Part shown: positions 1-10,459 of the stretch, piece after piece
Layout of the letters: every line of letters begins with the position of its first letter
How positions within the stretch are numbered: position 1 is the stretch's first letter
Assembly: GCA_963931865.1 (NCBI GenBank)
Contig: OZ007506.1
Span: 15,204,242-15,268,241, forward strand
Source of the DNA: Axinella damicornis
Lineage: Eukaryota > Porifera > Demospongiae > Axinellida > Axinellidae
Length of the DNA: 64,000 nt
Reading direction: 5' to 3'
The notes under the pieces: model-generated
The model's database searches: none
What the model was told of the DNA's origin: nothing
What the model saw: only the letters and a program-made list of their open reading frames with translations
Program-made: the position numbers and the translations under genes

Positions 1-417
1 GATGATAGATAGAAACGATGGAAGTTGCAAATGGAAGCCGCCGAGGTCAAACCGTCCCCCTTTCAGTATGTAGTACTTCACCGAAAGAGCCTACATCGCT
101 GTTCAGCTCTCTCTGGCACTACAACAGGTACTTCGCTTTCACTTGCGGTAACAGTGCACACCCTACACTGAACGGCAGTGAAGACGTTTGATGTCAAAAA
201 TTAGTGGCCATCATGAATGCGTCATTCACTATGGCATGACAGCAGCTGTCTCGATTAGGCGCATACGTACAGGAAGTCACACCCATTTAATTGCCCTATA
301 CAGGAAGTTACACCCACTTAACCACCTCAATTAGTTATTCGGTATCCCGTAACCTTAATACGACTGAAAATATGCAACAAGTGTTTGCGCATACTCACTG
401 CCCACAATGATGCTCAC
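1..417. other. Left-edge flank without a confident gene
   Basis: No gene recognised. A short plus-strand frame opens at the ATG at 18 and runs to a TGA near 190; it meets a donor-like CAG/GTACTT at about 126-134, so a first exon cannot be excluded, but nothing supports it. Two imperfect 22 bp direct repeats (269-290 and 300-321, beginning ACAGGAAGT) are present. The minus-strand exon of the next entry is followed here by intron-like sequence. Confidence 0.3.
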
Positions 418-554
418 CGTAGAGGGTGACTATCTGGTCCCCTCCCCTGGGGCCTGATGGACGACAGGGAGAGAAGCTTGGTCCACCCAGTGGGTTTGAA
501 GGCCAGCACAGCAGAGTATTCTGGCTTCCACACATCCAAGTAGACTGACAAACC
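418..554 (-). pseudogene. SNM1A/DCLRE1A-like exon (frameshifted)
   Basis: Read on the minus strand, a pyrimidine-rich acceptor (TGCCTGCCTGTCCAG) leads into an exon whose first frame contains YSAVLAFKPTGWT. That resembles the conserved C-terminal region of the SNM1A/PSO2 family of metallo-beta-lactamase-fold DNA cross-link repair exonucleases. After SSIRPQ the matching family sequence (DQIVTLYG) continues in a different frame, so a single-base shift lies in the run CCCCAGGGGAGGGG. The exon ends at a good donor, TACG/GTGAGC. Its upstream partner is probably the exon at 8928-9056, which also has a frame break. Two disrupted exons favour a decayed copy, but homopolymer assembly errors could mimic this one. 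The family call rests on motif recognition only. Confidence 0.55.
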
Positions 555-616
555 CTGGACAGGCAGGCAGAGAGACAAGATGTTTCCGCTGAGTCTCATA
601 CACAAGCCCTTCATAC

Positions 617-3168
617 GTGCATGTACTGCACACCATGGTCCACATGTACCACACACCATGGTCCACATGTACCACACACCATGGTCCACATGTACCACAC
701 ACCATGGTCCACATGTACCGCACACCATGGTCCACATGTAGTCCACACACCATGGTCCACATGTACCACACACCATGGTCCACATGTACCACACACCATG
801 GTCCACATGTACCACACACCGTGGTCCACATGTACCACACACCATGGTCCACATGTAGTCCACACACCATGGTCCACATGTACCGCACACCGTGGTCCAC
901 ATGTACCACACACCGTGGTCTGCACACCATGGTCCACATGTACCACACACCATGGTCCACATGTACCACACACCATGGTCCACATGTACCACACACCATG
1001 GTCCACATGTAGTCCACACACCATGGTCCACATGTACCACACACCATGGTCCACATGTACCACACACCATGGTCCACATGTACCACACACCATGGTCCAC
1101 ATGTAGTCCACACACCATGGTCCACATGTAGTCCACACACCATGGTCCACATGTAGTCCACACACCGTGGTCCACATGTACCACACACCATGGTCCACAT
1201 GTACCACACACCATGGTCCACATGCATGTACCACACACCATGGTCCACATGTAGTCCACACACCATGGTCCACATGTAGTCCACACACCATGGTCCACAT
1301 GTAGTCCACACACCGTGGTCCACATGTACCACACACCATGGTCCACATGTACCACACACCATGGTCCACATGTACCACACACCATGGTCCACATGTAACA
1401 CACACCATGGTCCACATGTAGTCCACACATGTACACCATGGTCCACATGTAGTCCACACACCATGGTCCACATGTACCACACACCATGGTCCACATGTAC
1501 CACACACCATGGTCCACATGTAGTCCACACACCATGGTCCACATGTACCGCACACCATGGTCCACATGTACCACACACCATGGTCCACATGTACCACACA
1601 CCATGGTCCACACGTAGTCCACACACCATGGTCCACATGTACCACACACCATGGTCCACATGTACCACACACCATGGTCCACATGTAGTCCACACACCAT
1701 GGTCCACATGTACCACACACCATGGTCCACATGTACCACACACCATGGTCCACATGTACCACACACCATGGTCCACATGTACCACACACCATGGTCCACA
1801 TGTACCACACACCATGGTCCACACGTAGTCCACACACCATGGTCCACATGTACCACACACCATGGTCCACATGTACCACACACCATGGTCCACATGTAGT
1901 CCACACACCATGGTCCACATGTACCACACACCATGGTCCACATGTACCACACACCATGGTCCACATGTACCACACACCATGGTCCACATGTACCACACAC
2001 CATGGTCCACATGTAGTCCACACACCGTGGTCCACATGTACCACACACCATGGTCCACATGTACCACACACCATGGTCCACATGTAGTGCACACCATGGT
2101 CCACATGTACCACACACCATGGTCCACATGTAGTCCACACACCATGGTCCACATGTAGTCCACACACCATGGTCCACATGTACCACACACCATGGTCCAC
2201 ATGTACCACACACCATGGTCCACATGTACCACACACCGTGGTCCACATGTACCACACACCATGGTCCACATGTACCACACACCATGGTCCACATGTACCA
2301 CACACACATGTACCACACACCGTGGTCCACATGTACCACACACCATGGTCCACATGTAGTCCACACACCGTGGTCCACATGTACCACACACCATGGTCCA
2401 CATGTACCACACACCATGGTCCACATGTAGTCCACACACCGTGGTCCACATGTACCACACACCATGGTCCACATGTAGTCCACACACCATGGTCCACATG
2501 TACCACACACCATGGTCCACATGTAGTCCACACACCATGGTCCACATGTACCACACACCATGGTCCACATGTAGTCCACACACCGTGGTCCACATGTACC
2601 ACACACCATGGTCCACATGTAGTCCACACACCATGGTCCACATGTACCACACACCATGGTCCACATGTACCACACACCATGGTCCAAATGTACCACACAC
2701 CATGGTCCACATGTACCACACACCGTGGTCCACATGTACCACACACCGTGGTCCACATGTACCGCACACCATGGTCCACATGTACCACACACCGTGGTCC
2801 ACATGTACCACACACCGTGGTCCACATGTACCACACACCGTGGTCTGCACACCATGGTCCACATGTACCACACACCATGGTCCACATGTACCACACACCA
2901 TGGTCCACATGTACCACACACCATGGTCCACATGTACCACACACCATGGTCCACATGTACCACACACCATGGTCCACATGTACCACACACCATGGTCCAC
3001 ATGTAGTCCACACACCATGGTCCACATGTACCACACACCATGGTCCACATGTAGTCCACACACCATGGTCCACATGTACCACACACCATGGTCCACATGT
3101 ACCACACACCATGGTCCACATGTACCACACACCATGGTCCACATGTACCACACATCATGGTCCACATT
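617..3168. repeat. Minisatellite of mixed 23 bp and 25 bp units
   Basis: Roughly 105-110 tandem copies of a unit containing ACCATGGTCCACATGTA. Units are 23 bp, or 25 bp when GT is inserted after ACATGTA, and the two kinds are interspersed irregularly. A second variable site is CACCATGG versus CACCGTGG, the pattern expected from CpG decay. A few units are truncated (near 917, 1221, 1427, 2088, 2302, 2845). The unit has no stop codon on the minus strand, so all three minus frames stay open for more than 2.5 kb; these are not genes. The array lies in the apparent intron between the two SNM1A-like exons and ends beside the LTR element. Confidence 0.97.
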
Positions 3169-3189
3169 CCTGTCTTCTTGCTTTCACAG

Positions 3190-3655
3190 TGTAATAGACT
3201 AGGCCGAGCTAGTGCGCTCAGTTTGACAACAGATCGAAGTACTCCAAAGATTAATAACTGTTCACTTGCCGAGAGGATAATAATGCACCAAACACACTCC
3301 ACTTAAATACTTACAAAAACCAAAATGATCTAACAGTACAATCTTGCACAACATCCTCAACATAAGTAGGCAGGAAAACCGTACAGAAAATATTAGATAT
3401 TCAACTGAAAAGACATGATCTAGGTGATACATCAGGTGAGTACAAAAATGAAGGAAATTAAACTACCGATCAACCATGTGAGCCCTAGCCTACTACAACA
3501 CTGAAAGAACAGGAAAGGCCTAGCTAAATGGTACAAAAGAGGTGTTAACGAAAACATTCATGTCAGCACAAAAACCACTACATCCTGTGACCAAAATATA
3601 ACCAAATAAGAGCATGCAAAGACAACCTATCCAATGAAATAACCAGTCCATTACA
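3190..3655 (-). repeat. 3' LTR of the gypsy element
   Basis: 466 bp long terminal repeat, the downstream copy with respect to the minus-strand element. It matches the copy at 8256-8721 except for one substitution at 3381. The ends are TG...CA with a 6 bp inverted TGTAAT/ATTACA. Confidence 0.97.
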
Positions 3656-3672
3656 CCCCTCCCCCCTTCTCC
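3656..3672 (-). promoter_or_regulatory. Polypurine tract
   Basis: Read on the minus strand this is GGAGAAGGGGGGAGGGG, directly next to the 3' LTR. That is the expected position of the plus-strand DNA primer. It lies 13 bp after the gag-pol stop codon. Confidence 0.9.
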
Positions 3673-3685
3673 AGCGGTAAACGAG

Positions 3686-6600
3686 TTAGTTTACCGTGGC
3701 TCTGGAAAGAGCATCAGCATTTGCATTCGCCTTCCCTGCACGATAAGTAACTTTAAACTGATACGGCTGCAAGGCTAAACTCCACCGTGTAAGTCGAGCG
3801 TTGTTTTCCTTGAGACGGTCCAACCAAATGAGAGCACGGTGATCAGTTTGTATCGTGAATGGCCGCCCAAGTAAATACACCCGGAACGCTTGAGCCCCAA
3901 GCTTAATAGCTAGGCATTCCTTCTCCACAGTTGAATAGCGCTGTTCTCTTGGGAGAAATTTCCTGCTAAAGTAACCCACTGGGTGGTCATTTCCATCAGC
4001 ATCCTCCTGACTAAGAACGGCCCCGATTCCACGATCTGATGCGTCTGTTTGGAGTAGAAAGGGCTTATCAAAGTCAGGACTGTGTAGCACTGGTGCACTG
4101 CATAGTTGCTTCTTCAGATGTTGGAAGGCCTGTTCACAGTCATCACTCCACTGGATCTTTGTAGGCAATGACTTTCTAGTCAAATCGGTGAGTGGGGCAG
4201 CCACGGAAGCATAATTGGGTATGAACCTCCTATAATATCCAGCCAACCCAAGAAACACCCTCACTTGCTTCTTTGTCTGCGGGGTCGGAAAAGATTCCAT
4301 GGCCTCCATCTTCCGGGGATCCGGTCGTACCGTTCCATCCCCTACAACATGCCCTAGGTACACGCAACGATTGGCCCCAAACTGACACTTCTTTGGCTTA
4401 GCTGTGAGTCCTGCCTCTCGCAGTCTCTGGAAAACCACACGGAGATGAGCCAAATGCTCCTCCCATGTTTCACTGTATACTATCAGGTCATCCAAGTAAG
4501 CCGCTGTGAACTCCAGACCACGAACAACACTATCCATCAACCTCTGGAAAGTTGCTGGGGCTCCTTGTAATCCAAAAGGCATGACGTTGAACTGGAACAG
4601 CCCATACGGTGTCGCAAATGCAGTCTTCGCACGAGCTTGCTGGGCCACGGGTACTTGCCAGTATCCTCGTGTCAGATCCAAAGTCGAGATATACCCTGCC
4701 TTCCCCAAACGGTCAATCAAATCATCAATGCGGGGCATAGGGTATGCATCTGTTTCTGACACCTCATTGAGTCGTCGGTAGTCCACACAAAGTCTTAGGG
4801 AACCGTCCTTCTTTTTCACCAGGACGATCGGAGCACTCCACTCACTCGATGATGGCTCGATGATTCCCTGCTTCAGCATCTCATCCAGTTCCTGTTTCAC
4901 CGTATCACGATACGCGTGTGGCAATCGATATGGGGGTAATCGTACAGGACGAGCTCCACCAGTCTCGATCCTGTGCTCAGCTCTATCAGTCCTCCCTGGG
5001 GTGTTCCTCATGACATCCCGAAAGTCAGTGAGAAGCTGGTCCAGATCAGCACGCTGTTCCGCTGACAACTGTTCTCCGACACTTGGCTTCTCGGGTTCCC
5101 CATCTGGCTGGCCATCCCAGACTGATATTCCCTCGTCTTCAATGTCTGCTACTTCCTCGGAATACCCTACAACCTCTGGGGTATTGAACTTCCGCAACAT
5201 GTTCACGTGGAAGATTCGTCGCCTCTTCCTGCGGTCATGCATCTCGATCTGATAATTGACCCGACCTACTCGTTTCCGCACTTCATATGGCCCCTGCCAG
5301 CGAGCCAATAGTTTGTTTGCTGACGTGGGTAACAGCACCAACACTTGATCGCCCTCCTGAAACTCCCGATGACGAGCCTTCTGATCATACCAGTGCTTCT
5401 GTCGGCCCTGTGCTTGCGTCATATTCTCCTTCACCAGGTCCACCATCATGCTCATCTTTTCTCTCATGGCAATGACATGAGACACCACACTCTCATCACT
5501 CCGTTCTCCCACACTCCAGGCTTCCTTGAGAACATCCAGGGGTCCTCGGACGGATCTGCCGTACAACAACTCGAAAGGAGAAAACCCCGTGGATGCTTGA
5601 GGGACTTCACGGTACGCAAAGAGTAGATATGGAATGACCTTATCCCAGTCCTTTCCCTCTTCCACGGCTGTCTTCCGGAGCATTGACTTGAGAGTCTTGT
5701 TAAAGCGCTCTACAAGTCCGTCGGTCTGGGGGTGATATGGAGTTGTCCGGATCGGATGTACATGCAGCAAACGATAGATCTCTTTGAGAAGTTGTGAGGT
5801 GAAGTTGGAGCCCTGATCTGTGAGAATCTCCTTGGGCACCCCAACCCGAGAGAAAAGTACCACCAGCTCCTCGGCAACATGTTCGGCGTCTATGGATCTG
5901 AGAGGCACGGCTTCTGGGTATCTGGTGGCGTAGTCACACACCACTAGTATGTAGCGCTTCCCCGAACGGCTCCTGGGTAGTGGTCCCACGATGTCCATCG
6001 CAATCCTCTGAAATGGTTCCTCCATTATAGGCAGTGGTATGAGCGGTGCACGTTGGGTCTTGCAATATGCCGTTTTCTGGCAATCTTCGCAGGTTCGACA
6101 GAGCTCCGCCACATCTCTGTATAGCGTCGGCCAGTAGAACCTCTGCAAGATCCGGTGAGCGGTCTTGTCCTTGCCAAGGTGACCTGCAAGGGGGATAGTG
6201 TGTGCAATGTGGAGAACTGTTCTGCGGCACTCCTGTGGTAGCACCAGTTGTTCCACTGCCATCTCCTCGGTGTTGTGGCCTGGTGGCGTCCACCGCCTAT
6301 AGATCAAATCATCCCGCTTGAAGAAACCACCTCCTGCTGTACTGGGTGTCCCCTCAGCTGCCTCTCTCACTGCAACCAGTGTCTCGTCTGCTCTCTGCAT
6401 CTCGGCCAACTCCTCACTCGTCAACTCCAGGGTATGCCGGCCCAACTGTCCACCCTCTGCAGCTGCCTCTGGTCCCTGGGCATGCTGTCTCCTTTCAACA
6501 CGCTTCTGTGTCCTTGTCAGCTTCCGTTTTTCCCTACTCGCAACAAAAATGTCATCATCAAAGTCATATATGGCCAGACCCTCACTCTGATCCTGGCTGG

Positions 6601-8182
6601 GTGTCTGCACCTCTCCGGATACCTCTGTAGGCATGGGCTCTTGCCCAGCATCTTCTCCATCCGAGTCCACCTCCACCACTGGCTTCGCCTGTCCTCCTGA
6701 CTCCAATTCCTTCCGGTGTTGGGTAGCTTCCCCTATCTCCTGCTTCTTGGCTTGGGCCCGGGTCATGACCACCAACGCCTCGTCCTTCTGCTGTGGCCCC
6801 TTCAGAGTTTCACTCCCCAACAGCTCACTCAGCTCTGCAACATCTGTCCCCAACAGGGCTGACATGGGTAGGGTGTCCGATACTGCCGCTTCTACTTGGA
6901 TCCTCCGTCCACTGACTTCCATCTGCACCTCTGCCAGGGGGTATAGCACAGTGTCCCCATGTGCACAACGTATTGTCACCACGTCTCCTTCCCGCATTTT
7001 CTTGTCCGGTACCAAGTCCTTCCGTACGAGAGTCCGGGAACACCCTGTGTCCAGCAATATGTCACCAACATACCGCCCCTCAACAACTCCATGTCTGCGC
7101 ACTCCCTGCTCCTGTGGGCGCCTTCCCTGGGCTCCACAAAATAGCGCATTGCTCGGGCATCTTGTCGAGACATGCCCCTTTTGTCCACAGTTAAAACATG
7201 TCACCTCATACCTAGGCCTCTCCTGCCTTGGTTGGTCCCCCCTAGAATTCGCCGTTCCTGCAACCGGCCTGGTTCCCCGGCTCCTGCATTCCCAAGCCAA
7301 GTGTCCAGGTTTTCCACAGTGGTGGCACCGCCTGGGGCCCATGGAAGCCATCTGCTTCTCTCCTCCTTTGGCCATTGGCAACTGTACATGAGGCTTTTTG
7401 TCCTCTCGAATCTGCCTCCTCGCTTGCACATAGTCATCAGCAAGTTGGCTCGCCTCCTCGCTACTCTTGGGTTTCCTCTCTCGTACCCATACCCGCACGT
7501 CCGGTGCTAGCGTGTTCAGAAGCTGCTCCGTCACCATCAGATCCACCACTTGTTCCACACTATCACAGCCTTTCACCCACTTCCGTGCCAAATCCTGCAA
7601 CTTCGCCAGCAACTCTCGGTGACTCTCCTCTCCACTCTTTGCAACGCCTCGAAACCGTTGTCGATATGTCTCTTCATTAATGTTGTACCGCTTCAGGATA
7701 GCGGTTTTGACCTTGTCGTAGTCACCGGCATCTTCCACCGACATCGCCGCATACGCTTGCTGTGCCTTGCCAGTCAACTGTGGCGCGAGCTTGAACGCCC
7801 AGCGTGCACGATCCACTTCGTACACTGCCATCATCCTTTCAAAAGTTGTGAGATAAGCCTCCACATCGTCCGCCTCGGACAACTTTGACAGTTTCACCCT
7901 GTCGTTCTCACCACTGGCTCTCGCCGGAGCCTCCTCCCGCCGTCGTGAGCCTTCCACCATCTCACGCAGCAACTGCATTTGCTGTTGGACTTCCTCCTCT
8001 CGCCGACGCCGCTCGTGCGTGAGCTCCTCCTCTCGCCGTCGCCGCTCCTCGGCGAGCTCCTCCTCCCTTCGCTTGCGGTCCTCCAAAAACAGCCGCATCA
8101 TCTCAGCCACTCCTACCCCTCCGGTAGTTTCTTCTTGTGCCATTTCTTCCTTCCTGTACTTCCTCCCTGATCTCGTTGTCAT
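3686..8182 (-). CDS. Gag-pol polyprotein: gag-protease-integrase-RT-RNase H
   Basis: A single 1,498-residue frame encodes the capsid and enzymes for reverse transcription and integration. Visible in order: an Arg/Glu-rich coiled N-terminus (about 34-75); gag core; two CCHC zinc knuckles (CHHCGKPGHLAWEC, 286-299, and CFNCGQKGHVSTRC, 329-342); aspartic protease with LLDTG (376-380); integrase with a zinc-binding HHCC region (661-701) and catalytic D730, D789 and E825 (DD35E spacing); a GPY/F-like module (about 961-985); reverse transcriptase with YLDD (1229-1232); RNase H with D1380, E1420 and D1447. Integrase precedes reverse transcriptase, the reverse of ordinary Ty3/gypsy order and typical of the Gmr1 group. 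No frameshift separates gag from pol. The ATG lies 73 nt after the 5' LTR. No chromodomain or env is seen. Confidence 0.96.
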   Translation of the reverse strand: MTTRSGRKYRKEEMAQEETTGGVGVAEMMRLFLEDRKRREEELAEERRRREEELTHERRRREEEVQQQMQLLREMVEGSRRREEAPARASGENDRVKLSKLSEADDVEAYLTTFERMMAVYEVDRARWAFKLAPQLTGKAQQAYAAMSVEDAGDYDKVKTAILKRYNINEETYRQRFRGVAKSGEESHRELLAKLQDLARKWVKGCDSVEQVVDLMVTEQLLNTLAPDVRVWVRERKPKSSEEASQLADDYVQARRQIREDKKPHVQLPMAKGGEKQMASMGPRRCHHCGKPGHLAWECRSRGTRPVAGTANSRGDQPRQERPRYEVTCFNCGQKGHVSTRCPSNALFCGAQGRRPQEQGVRRHGVVEGRYVGDILLDTGCSRTLVRKDLVPDKKMREGDVVTIRCAHGDTVLYPLAEVQMEVSGRRIQVEAAVSDTLPMSALLGTDVAELSELLGSETLKGPQQKDEALVVMTRAQAKKQEIGEATQHRKELESGGQAKPVVEVDSDGEDAGQEPMPTEVSGEVQTPSQDQSEGLAIYDFDDDIFVASREKRKLTRTQKRVERRQHAQGPEAAAEGGQLGRHTLELTSEELAEMQRADETLVAVREAAEGTPSTAGGGFFKRDDLIYRRWTPPGHNTEEMAVEQLVLPQECRRTVLHIAHTIPLAGHLGKDKTAHRILQRFYWPTLYRDVAELCRTCEDCQKTAYCKTQRAPLIPLPIMEEPFQRIAMDIVGPLPRSRSGKRYILVVCDYATRYPEAVPLRSIDAEHVAEELVVLFSRVGVPKEILTDQGSNFTSQLLKEIYRLLHVHPIRTTPYHPQTDGLVERFNKTLKSMLRKTAVEEGKDWDKVIPYLLFAYREVPQASTGFSPFELLYGRSVRGPLDVLKEAWSVGERSDESVVSHVIAMREKMSMMVDLVKENMTQAQGRQKHWYDQKARHREFQEGDQVLVLLPTSANKLLARWQGPYEVRKRVGRVNYQIEMHDRRKRRRIFHVNMLRKFNTPEVVGYSEEVADIEDEGISVWDGQPDGEPEKPSVGEQLSAEQRADLDQLLTDFRDVMRNTPGRTDRAEHRIETGGARPVRLPPYRLPHAYRDTVKQELDEMLKQGIIEPSSSEWSAPIVLVKKKDGSLRLCVDYRRLNEVSETDAYPMPRIDDLIDRLGKAGYISTLDLTRGYWQVPVAQQARAKTAFATPYGLFQFNVMPFGLQGAPATFQRLMDSVVRGLEFTAAYLDDLIVYSETWEEHLAHLRVVFQRLREAGLTAKPKKCQFGANRCVYLGHVVGDGTVRPDPRKMEAMESFPTPQTKKQVRVFLGLAGYYRRFIPNYASVAAPLTDLTRKSLPTKIQWSDDCEQAFQHLKKQLCSAPVLHSPDFDKPFLLQTDASDRGIGAVLSQEDADGNDHPVGYFSRKFLPREQRYSTVEKECLAIKLGAQAFRVYLLGRPFTIQTDHRALIWLDRLKENNARLTRWSLALQPYQFKVTYRAGKANANADALSRATVN

Positions 8183-8236
8183 TCACAATCTCCGCCTCTC
8201 CAATCGTGGGTCCCGCCAAACTCCTGTGACGACGTA

Positions 8237-8253
8237 TCCCACCGCTGCCACCA
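8237..8253 (-). promoter_or_regulatory. Probable tRNA primer binding site
   Basis: Two bases inside the 5' LTR the minus strand reads TGGTGGCAGCGGTGGGA. It starts with TGG, complementary to a tRNA CCA end, in the position expected for minus-strand priming. I cannot assign the tRNA. Confidence 0.7.
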
Positions 8254-8255
8254 AA

Positions 8256-8721
8256 TGTAATAGACTAGGCCGAGCTAGTGCGCTCAGTTTGACAACAGAT
8301 CGAAGTACTCCAAAGATTAATAACTGTTCACTTGCCGAGAGGATAATAATGCACCAAACACACTCCACTTAAATACTTACAAAAACCAAAATGATCTAAC
8401 AGTACAATCTTGCACAACATCCTCAACATAAGTAGGCAGGAAAACCATACAGAAAATATTAGATATTCAACTGAAAAGACATGATCTAGGTGATACATCA
8501 GGTGAGTACAAAAATGAAGGAAATTAAACTACCGATCAACCATGTGAGCCCTAGCCTACTACAACACTGAAAGAACAGGAAAGGCCTAGCTAAATGGTAC
8601 AAAAGAGGTGTTAACGAAAACATTCATGTCAGCACAAAAACCACTACATCCTGTGACCAAAATATAACCAAATAAGAGCATGCAAAGACAACCTATCCAA
8701 TGAAATAACCAGTCCATTACA
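8256..8721 (-). repeat. 5' LTR of the gypsy element
   Basis: 466 bp, the upstream LTR of the minus-strand element, expected to hold its promoter. It has one substitution (A at 8447) relative to the other LTR and is followed on the plus strand by the CACAG target duplication. Confidence 0.97.
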
Positions 8722-8730
8722 CACAGTAAC

Positions 8731-8781
8731 TGGATAGACAGACAGATAGACAGATAGACAGATAGATACATATATAGATAC

Positions 8782-8850
<69 letters not shown>

Positions 8851-8880
8851 TAGACAGACAGACAGACAGACAGATAGATG
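8731..8880. repeat. GATA/GACA microsatellite
   Basis: About 150 bp of interleaved GATA and GACA tetranucleotides next to the LTR element, with long uninterrupted GATA and GACA blocks. Open frames across it are low-complexity artefacts. Confidence 0.95.
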
Positions 8881-8927
8881 GCCATTTTGGAGGTTAAGCA
8901 AATCTCATTGGTTATAGTTAAGCTCAC

Positions 8928-9056
8928 CAGGAACACATTCCCTTTTCCAATTGTGCACAGTGTTCTTGGTTGTTTCGTACAGCAACCTGGGCCTTCTGAA
9001 CTGCAAACCGTATGATGTCCTCTTGACTCGGGAAGTCATGCTGTGGACTGCAGTAC
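8928..9056 (-). pseudogene. SNM1A/DCLRE1A-like upstream exon (frameshifted)
   Basis: On the minus strand the acceptor CTCACGCAG opens a 129 nt exon ending at a donor, CTG/GTGAGC. Its first frame reads YCSPQHDFPSQEDIIRFAVQKAQVAV, similar to the family segment that follows the catalytic lactamase core. The recognisable continuation (RTLCTIGKGNVFL) is in another frame, and a few family residues before the IGK motif are missing. A frameshift plus a small deletion is the simplest reading. The next exon in the same order is 418-554, leaving an 8.4 kb intron filled by the LTR element and minisatellite. No exon of the catalytic HxHxDH region was found to the right. Confidence 0.55.
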
Positions 9057-9430
9057 CTGCGTGAGCAGTGAAGTCAGCAACCAAATGACCAAAAGTGGAG
9101 TATCCATGGTGGATGGTGTGGCAATAGGGCACAGTACAGGGTTGTTAACTTACGGTAACAGACCACATACGGAACACTTCATTTTTGGAGTTCATGCTAA
9201 TCCATCCAGGACTTGCACCTGACCAGTAGCCTCATCTCATTTCCCCTGCCCAACATTTCAACACTTGTAACACGGAAAGGCAGGGAGGGTCTGGTACATA
9301 ATCTCAAATGCACATGACATAATAATTATTGGCGAATGGAAAAAACTCAGAACTAAAATGCAATGTTTTGTTCATTCTTCAATTAATGCTTGGTGTGTAT
9401 GACAGTCACCCCCTGCTAGCTAGCTATGTG
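9057..9430. other. No gene seen
   Basis: Possible remains of the intron upstream of the SNM1A-like exon. I see no coding segment, hairpin or tandem repeat here. Confidence 0.4.
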
Positions 9431-9435
9431 TGCAG

Positions 9436-9660
9436 TGGTGGTGGAAGCAGTAAGAAATTGGGGGGGCTGAGGCAGGGACACAATTGCATGCTGCCGAAGG
9501 CGGCGTATAGAGGTGCAGGGAGGCTCTCATTGCACCTTCGTGCTTTGCAATGCAATGCACGAGGATCAATGATGTAGAGATAGCTACTATACGGGTGTGC
9601 CATTCTGGGGGGGGGGGGGGGGGGGGGGGGGGGGGGCTGTCTGTCACGTGGCCGAATGCA
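9436..9660. mobile_element. Partial poly-G MITE copy
   Basis: Contains the family core GCTGCCGAAGGCGGCGTATAG and the stretch beginning CACCTTCGTGCTTTGC, shared with elements at 22280-22628, 29207-29610 and 30106-30662. It ends in a 30 bp poly-G run (9607-9636). A second poly-G run of 15 lies at 9856-9870. No paired terminal repeats were found, so this copy looks truncated. Confidence 0.6.
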
Positions 9661-9907
9661 ATTAATTAACCAAACTAATCATTAACCCAGACATCACTGA
9701 ATTGTATGTGAAGCGGATCGGGCAGAGGACCAGTCAGTCAGACTGCGCTCATCACTGTCCCGTGGCTGTAGATATCCCTAGGTAAGGCTCTCAATGAATG
9801 CCTGGAGTATTACGGTGCTAGTGTATTAATATTGGGGGGGAGCAGTGAAAACATTGGGGGGGGGGGGGGGCTATAATCGTGCAGTGTAGTCACGTCGCGT
9901 CTATATA

Positions 9908-10453
9908 TTAATCCTACATCTATAAAACCTACTACACGGTACGCATTAATCTGATATACCACTTGGTTAACCAATCAGATTGGTATTACACTTTTTTCTC
10001 GAGGTACTGCTGTAATAGAAAGCTGATTGGTGAATACTTCGCTTAGTAACGCCGTTGCAGAACCTGGTTGCTAGGCAGCTTACAGCTTACCTTCAGTTGT
10101 AGGGTTGAAAAAGGGAGCACGGCTGAAGCGGAGAAAGCGACTGCCTCTTTTGCCCTTCCAAAGTAAGTTTCACGAGCGGATACACCGTAGACGAGCTGCT
10201 CGCACGCGCTGTTGAGATGTACATAGCTACGCTCTGGTTCCAAACCTGTACCGAACCAGGACTGACAACCACAGCCACGCCTATTGCGTAAAGCGACGCT
10301 CGTGCCGTGACCGTGGCCCGAGTCGCTAGCACTTTAATAGACTTGCTACCAACCGTGCCTGCTGCGTGTCGAGTGACGCTCCAAATGTTTCACCAACGCA
10401 TCCAACAGCAACACCAAGAAAACCACTGTGATGTAGCTAAGATGTAGGATTAA
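9908..10453. mobile_element. TTAA-flanked MITE-like element, copy 1
   Basis: The 14 bp ends TTAATCCTACATCT and AGATGTAGGATTAA are inverted. The outer TTAA could be a piggyBac-type target site. A copy with small indels lies at 57014-57573, and both copies are followed by the same long hairpin, so the pair forms a composite unit of about 700 bp. The internal open frames are short and not convincing. Confidence 0.7.
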
Positions 10454-10459
10454 TCTGTG

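Larger units (their letters stand above)
3190..8721 (-). mobile_element. Intact Ty3/gypsy LTR retrotransposon, Gmr1-like domain order
   Basis: A complete 5,532 bp element on the minus strand. Two 466 bp LTRs (3190-3655 and 8256-8721) begin TGTAAT and end ATTACA on the coding strand. They differ at one base only (G at 3381 versus A at 8447). A 5 bp target duplication CACAG flanks the element at 3185-3189 and 8722-8726. A polypurine tract (3656-3672) and a primer-binding-like site (about 8237-8253) are in place, with one uninterrupted gag-pol frame between them. Near-identical LTRs and an intact frame indicate a recent, possibly still active insertion. It entered the edge of the minisatellite, inside the intron of the SNM1A-like pseudogene. 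Confidence 0.97.

Noticed and set aside
414..3302. Very long minus-strand frames (up to 962 codons) and several plus-strand frames
   Set aside because: They translate the 23/25 bp minisatellite, which has no minus-strand stop in any frame. Only the last part (418-554) has family-like sequence, and it is annotated separately as an exon.
6633..7391. 252-codon plus-strand frame in the gypsy element
   Set aside because: Antisense of gag-protease coding sequence; no family features.
8586..8936. Membrane-like minus-strand frame of repeated SVCL/SIYL
   Set aside because: Translation of the GATA/GACA microsatellite.
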